DNA from: Planctomycetia bacterium
Lineage (GTDB): Bacteria; Planctomycetota; Planctomycetia; Gemmatales; Gemmataceae
Assembly: GCA_025356615.1 (NCBI GenBank)
Contig: JANXSH010001342.1
Location: 1-8,178 of the forward strand
DNA: 8,178 nt
Direction of reading: 5' to 3'
Each line of letters starts with the position of its first letter. The stretch's first letter is position 1. Shown piece by piece: positions 5,563 through 8,178 of the stretch. A model generated the notes under the pieces. It worked only from the letters and a program-made list of their open reading frames with translations. It was not told the origin of the DNA and did no database searches. A program made the position numbers and the translations under genes.

Positions 5563-6681
5563 TCATCGCGACGCGGCGTTCGGGGCCGGTCGGCTCCCGT
5601 ACCGCGAATACACGATTTCGATCAGGTTCGTGATCGGCCCGACCGTGAACAGGGCGTAGTAGAGCGAATGCACGGTCTCCCATCGGAGGCGGAGGTACGT
5701 CTCCGTGACCGCGACGAGGACGGCCACGATCACTTGACGCCACCAGGTCTTGGTCGTCGTTTTCGGATCGGTAATCATGAAGAAGATGTAGAGCTGGAAC
5801 ATCGGACTCGTCATCGGCGCGAGCTCGGTCTCGAATTCGTGGCTCGTCCACCACGCGCGAAGCAGCGACAGCGGCACGAACGCCGCAACGAACGCGAGCG
5901 GGATGTGCAGCCGGCCCAGTTGCCACAAGATCAGGCCGCCGAGGATCCAGATGATCGCGACCGCCCAGATTTCGTTGCCCGCCTGCACGCTGAGGCTGGC
6001 GACGTGTTCGGGGGCGAGGGTGAGCATGGCCGCCACGCCGAGGTTCGTCGGGTTCCACAGGTGGCGGTCGCCGACGCGCAGGACGTACTTGCTCGTGATC
6101 GAGATCAGGCCGACCATGACGAACGGCCAGGTGGCGGGCGACTTGACCAGGATGCCCGCGCTGATGCCGGAGACGTAGGCGCTGGCGAGGTGCGGCCACT
6201 TGCCGTAGAAGAACCGCCCGATGAGCATCTCGGCGGCGATCGTCGTGAAGATCGCGACGAAGGTCGGAGAGAAGCTCTGGATGGCCCCACCCGTGAGCTC
6301 GCTGAGCAGTCGGCTCGAGTGATTCTCGAGGATGCCGAACCCCGCATCGCCGAACAAGAGAATGCTCGTAATCAGCAGAGGCGCGTGGAACCGCTTGTCA
6401 CGGCGAAGGATGTCGAACCAGAGGACGACGACGCCGACCAGAACCGTGGCGACGAGCCAGGCGGCGGCGCTTTTGGAGGCGATCGAAACGCCCGTGATCG
6501 ATAGCCACAGGCTGGAGAGGTCGAGTCCCAGCGTCTCGCGGTAGACGAAGTAGGCTACCAGGAGGCCGAGCGTAATCCCCACGCGGACGAACAGGCCCGT
6601 CGAAGCGCCGGGTGGGCCGGCGAGCGTGGGCCGGGACTTCGGCCCGGCGGGGGTCTGCATGATACTCGTCGTGGGGGTCAC
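5563..6681 (-). CDS. UnbU / RnfD-NqrB-like polytopic membrane protein
   Basis: 372 aa with about ten hydrophobic segments between residues 30 and 357. Two motifs tie it to the RnfD/NqrB fold: HLWNPTNLGVAAML (207-220), like the H-x-x-N-P-x-x-x-G segment, and FFMITDPKTT (300-309), like FMATDPVT. Proteins of this kind beside ASPIC/UnbV proteins are also called UnbU after enediyne cassettes. The S/T-G-A-T flavin-attachment motif of true RnfD/NqrB is not seen after HLWNPTN, so covalent FMN is doubtful. The start chosen is the GTG at 6681, which overlaps the upstream stop (GTGA) and has AAGGAGG 7 bases before it. An ATG at 6660 is possible but less well supported. The gene is translationally coupled to the FG-GAP/UnbV gene and probably works with it at the membrane; the reaction is unknown. 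Confidence 0.85.
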   Translation of the reverse strand: MTPTTSIMQTPAGPKSRPTLAGPPGASTGLFVRVGITLGLLVAYFVYRETLGLDLSSLWLSITGVSIASKSAAAWLVATVLVGVVVLWFDILRRDKRFHAPLLITSILLFGDAGFGILENHSSRLLSELTGGAIQSFSPTFVAIFTTIAAEMLIGRFFYGKWPHLASAYVSGISAGILVKSPATWPFVMVGLISITSKYVLRVGDRHLWNPTNLGVAAMLTLAPEHVASLSVQAGNEIWAVAIIWILGGLILWQLGRLHIPLAFVAAFVPLSLLRAWWTSHEFETELAPMTSPMFQLYIFFMITDPKTTTKTWWRQVIVAVLVAVTETYLRLRWETVHSLYYALFTVGPITNLIEIVYSRYGSRPAPNAASR

Positions 6682-8178
6682 GGTCGTGCCTCCTTGATCT
6701 TGTGGAGCTGGTTCGGCTTCGGCGTCGGGATGGTCTGGGTCTTGCCGGAGGGCCACTGGATGACGACTTTCTCGATCTTCGCCTGCTCGCCGAGGCCGAA
6801 GTGCAGGCGACGCATGTTCTGCGAGGCGTAGGCGTTGCCTCCGGTGATCGCCTGGACCTGCTCCTGGGTGCGGTCGGCACCCTTCATCTTCCACGAGACG
6901 CGCACTTGAGCGCCAATCGCGCTGGTGTTGCTGTCGGCGCTGGTCAACTCGAACTGGACCCAGTCTCGGCCCTCGGCGACGGTGTTCTTGTAGACGAGCA
7001 GCGGGCCGTTCTGGTTGGCGACCACGACATCGAGGACGCCCCGGTCGAAGAGATCGACGAGGGCGACGGCTCGGCCATCGAAGGTGTCCTTGACGCCCAC
7101 CGCGCGGGCGATATCGACGAACTCGCCGCCGCGATTCCACCACAGGTGCTTGGGCTGATAGCCCGCGAGGCTGCGGCCCTTCATGGGGGGCCAATACTTG
7201 GCGTCCTGGATGATGGCCTTGTTGCCGCCCGCGATGATGCCGTAGTCGAACCAGTAGTTCTTCGCCTTGTCCAGCGAGATGTATCCGTTCGCCAAGTAGA
7301 TGTCCTGGAGGCCGTCGTTGTTCAGGTCGCCGAACTGGGCGGACCAACTCCAGCCTCCGCGCGAGACTTTCATGTCCTCCGCGTCGTTGCGATACTTGGG
7401 TTCCTTCCCATCGGGGGCGCGGTCGGGCACCCAGAGGTTGTTGCCCTGGACGAGATTGCCCGCCTCGGTGATGTTGCTGACGTAAAGCGAGAAGCGTCCG
7501 TTGTTGAAGATGTCGCCGGCGCTGACGTTCATGCCGCTCTTGGGCGACTCGCCGATCTTCGTCTTCTGGCCGATCTCGACGAAGCCCTTGCCTTGTTTGT
7601 TGCACAGGAACTCGGAGACGCCGTAGTCGTTCGCGAGGACGATGTCGGGGTAGCCCGTGCCGCACAGATCGACGGCGACGACGCCGAGCGTCCAACGGGT
7701 ACTCGTGATGCCCATCTCCTTGGTCACGTCTTTGAATGTGCCGTCGCCCATGTTCTTCAAAAGGTACTTGCGACCGCCGTTCTTGGCGTACTCGAAGCTC
7801 TCGGGCATCATCTTCGTCGTGGTGAGTTTGTCGAGTCGCAAGTCTTCGGGCCAATAGCCCGCGATGAACAGGTCGAGCTTGCCGTCGCGGTCGAAGTCCA
7901 CCCAGACGGCGCTGTTCGCGTTGACCCAGTCGGGCAGGCCGGCCTTCGCGGTGACGTTCTCGAAGCGCTTGCCGCCGACGTTGCGGTAGAGTTCGGGCTT
8001 GCCCCACTTGTAGACGAGCAGATCCTCGAAGCCGTCGCCGTCGAAGTCGCCCCAGACGGCCCCCATGCACACGCCGGTGCCAGGCTTGTTCAGATCGGCG
8101 ATGCCCATCTTCTCGGCGACATCGACGAACTTTCCGTCGCCGAGGTTGCGGTAGAGGGCGTTCTTGCCGCCCTCCTTG
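6678..8178 (-). CDS. CRTAC1-like protein: FG-GAP/VCBS repeats plus C-terminal ASPIC/UnbV domain (N-terminus cut)
   Basis: The frame is open from the right edge to the stop at 6680-6678, giving 499 visible residues; the Met at 8108 is internal. Counting from that Met, Ca-binding FG-GAP-type loops are at DFDGDGFED (21-29), DFDRDGKLD (71-79), DLCGTGYPD (147-155), DIFNNGRFS (199-207), DLNNDGLQD (261-269) and DLFDRGVLD (352-360). The third, fourth and last have lost some of the Asp ligands. Residues about 395-465 form the ASPIC/UnbV domain, with IGAQVRV, a LHFGLGE stretch and VVIQWPSGK. Family members are usually exported and form beta-propellers. The signal peptide, if any, lies outside the window. 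It precedes and is coupled to the UnbU-like gene. The family is clear; ligand and role are unknown. Confidence 0.94.
   Translation of the reverse strand, partial: KEGGKNALYRNLGDGKFVDVAEKMGIADLNKPGTGVCMGAVWGDFDGDGFEDLLVYKWGKPELYRNVGGKRFENVTAKAGLPDWVNANSAVWVDFDRDGKLDLFIAGYWPEDLRLDKLTTTKMMPESFEYAKNGGRKYLLKNMGDGTFKDVTKEMGITSTRWTLGVVAVDLCGTGYPDIVLANDYGVSEFLCNKQGKGFVEIGQKTKIGESPKSGMNVSAGDIFNNGRFSLYVSNITEAGNLVQGNNLWVPDRAPDGKEPKYRNDAEDMKVSRGGWSWSAQFGDLNNDGLQDIYLANGYISLDKAKNYWFDYGIIAGGNKAIIQDAKYWPPMKGRSLAGYQPKHLWWNRGGEFVDIARAVGVKDTFDGRAVALVDLFDRGVLDVVVANQNGPLLVYKNTVAEGRDWVQFELTSADSNTSAIGAQVRVSWKMKGADRTQEQVQAITGGNAYASQNMRRLHFGLGEQAKIEKVVIQWPSGKTQTIPTPKPNQLHKIKEARP
6689..6695 (-). promoter_or_regulatory. 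ribosome binding site that sets the GTG start of the UnbU-like gene
   Basis: On the minus strand, AAGGAGG lies inside the 3' end of the upstream gene, 7 bases before the GTG at 6681. It is a near-consensus site and favours the overlapping GTG over the ATG 21 bases downstream. Confidence 0.7.

Noticed and set aside
6682..8070. Continuation of the UnbU-like frame upstream, giving an 835-codon frame
   Set aside because: Upstream of 6681 the frame is Arg/Pro-rich nonsense lying over the well-supported FG-GAP/UnbV frame. The AAGGAGG site and GTGA overlap mark the real start.

Overview
The window is GC-rich DNA with tight gene packing, and its gene content points to a planctomycete, perhaps of the Gemmataceae/Isosphaeraceae type. 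This assignment rests on family knowledge: FG-GAP/ASPIC (CRTAC1-like) proteins next to UnbU-like membrane proteins, and ExbB/ExbD-like proteins with long unusual tails, are typical of that phylum. There is no rRNA or other marker in the window to prove it.

Layout. (1) 1-759, minus strand: most of an alpha/beta-fold hydrolase with a complete Ser-Asp-His triad; its C-terminus lies beyond the left edge. (2) 760-1018: divergent intergenic region holding a hairpin-rich sequence that looks like a dispersed repeat. (3) 1019-5292, plus strand: a compact three-gene operon encoding a MotA/TolQ/ExbB-type channel protein with a long coiled-coil tail, then two single-pass ExbD/TolR-like proteins. Gene 1 and gene 2 overlap by ATGA, and gene 3 follows 21 bases later. 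(4) 5336-5555: a 220-bp, nearly perfect inverted repeat with a further GC-rich hairpin in each arm, lying between convergent genes. (5) 5563-6681, minus strand: a polytopic membrane protein of the UnbU / RnfD-NqrB-like type. (6) 6678 to the right edge, minus strand: an FG-GAP repeat protein ending in an ASPIC/UnbV domain. It lies upstream of the UnbU-like gene and is coupled to it by a GTGA overlap. Its N-terminus is outside the window.

How the genes may work together. The 1019-5292 operon has the parts of an ion-driven 5:2-type stator: a channel subunit keeping the pore Thr and Glu positions of ExbB, and two plug-type subunits. Only the second plug protein keeps the ion-carrying Asp in its membrane helix; the first has Ala there. 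The two plug proteins appear to share an unrecognised extracytoplasmic domain, two copies in the first and one diverged copy in the second. Neither has a visible OmpA-like peptidoglycan-binding domain, so this does not look like a flagellar MotAB, Tol-Pal or Zorya stator. It is the best candidate for an undescribed system in the window. The UnbV-UnbU pair resembles two conserved genes of enediyne warhead cassettes but has no polyketide synthase in view, so it probably has another, membrane-redox or envelope, role. The hydrolase is probably unrelated to either operon.
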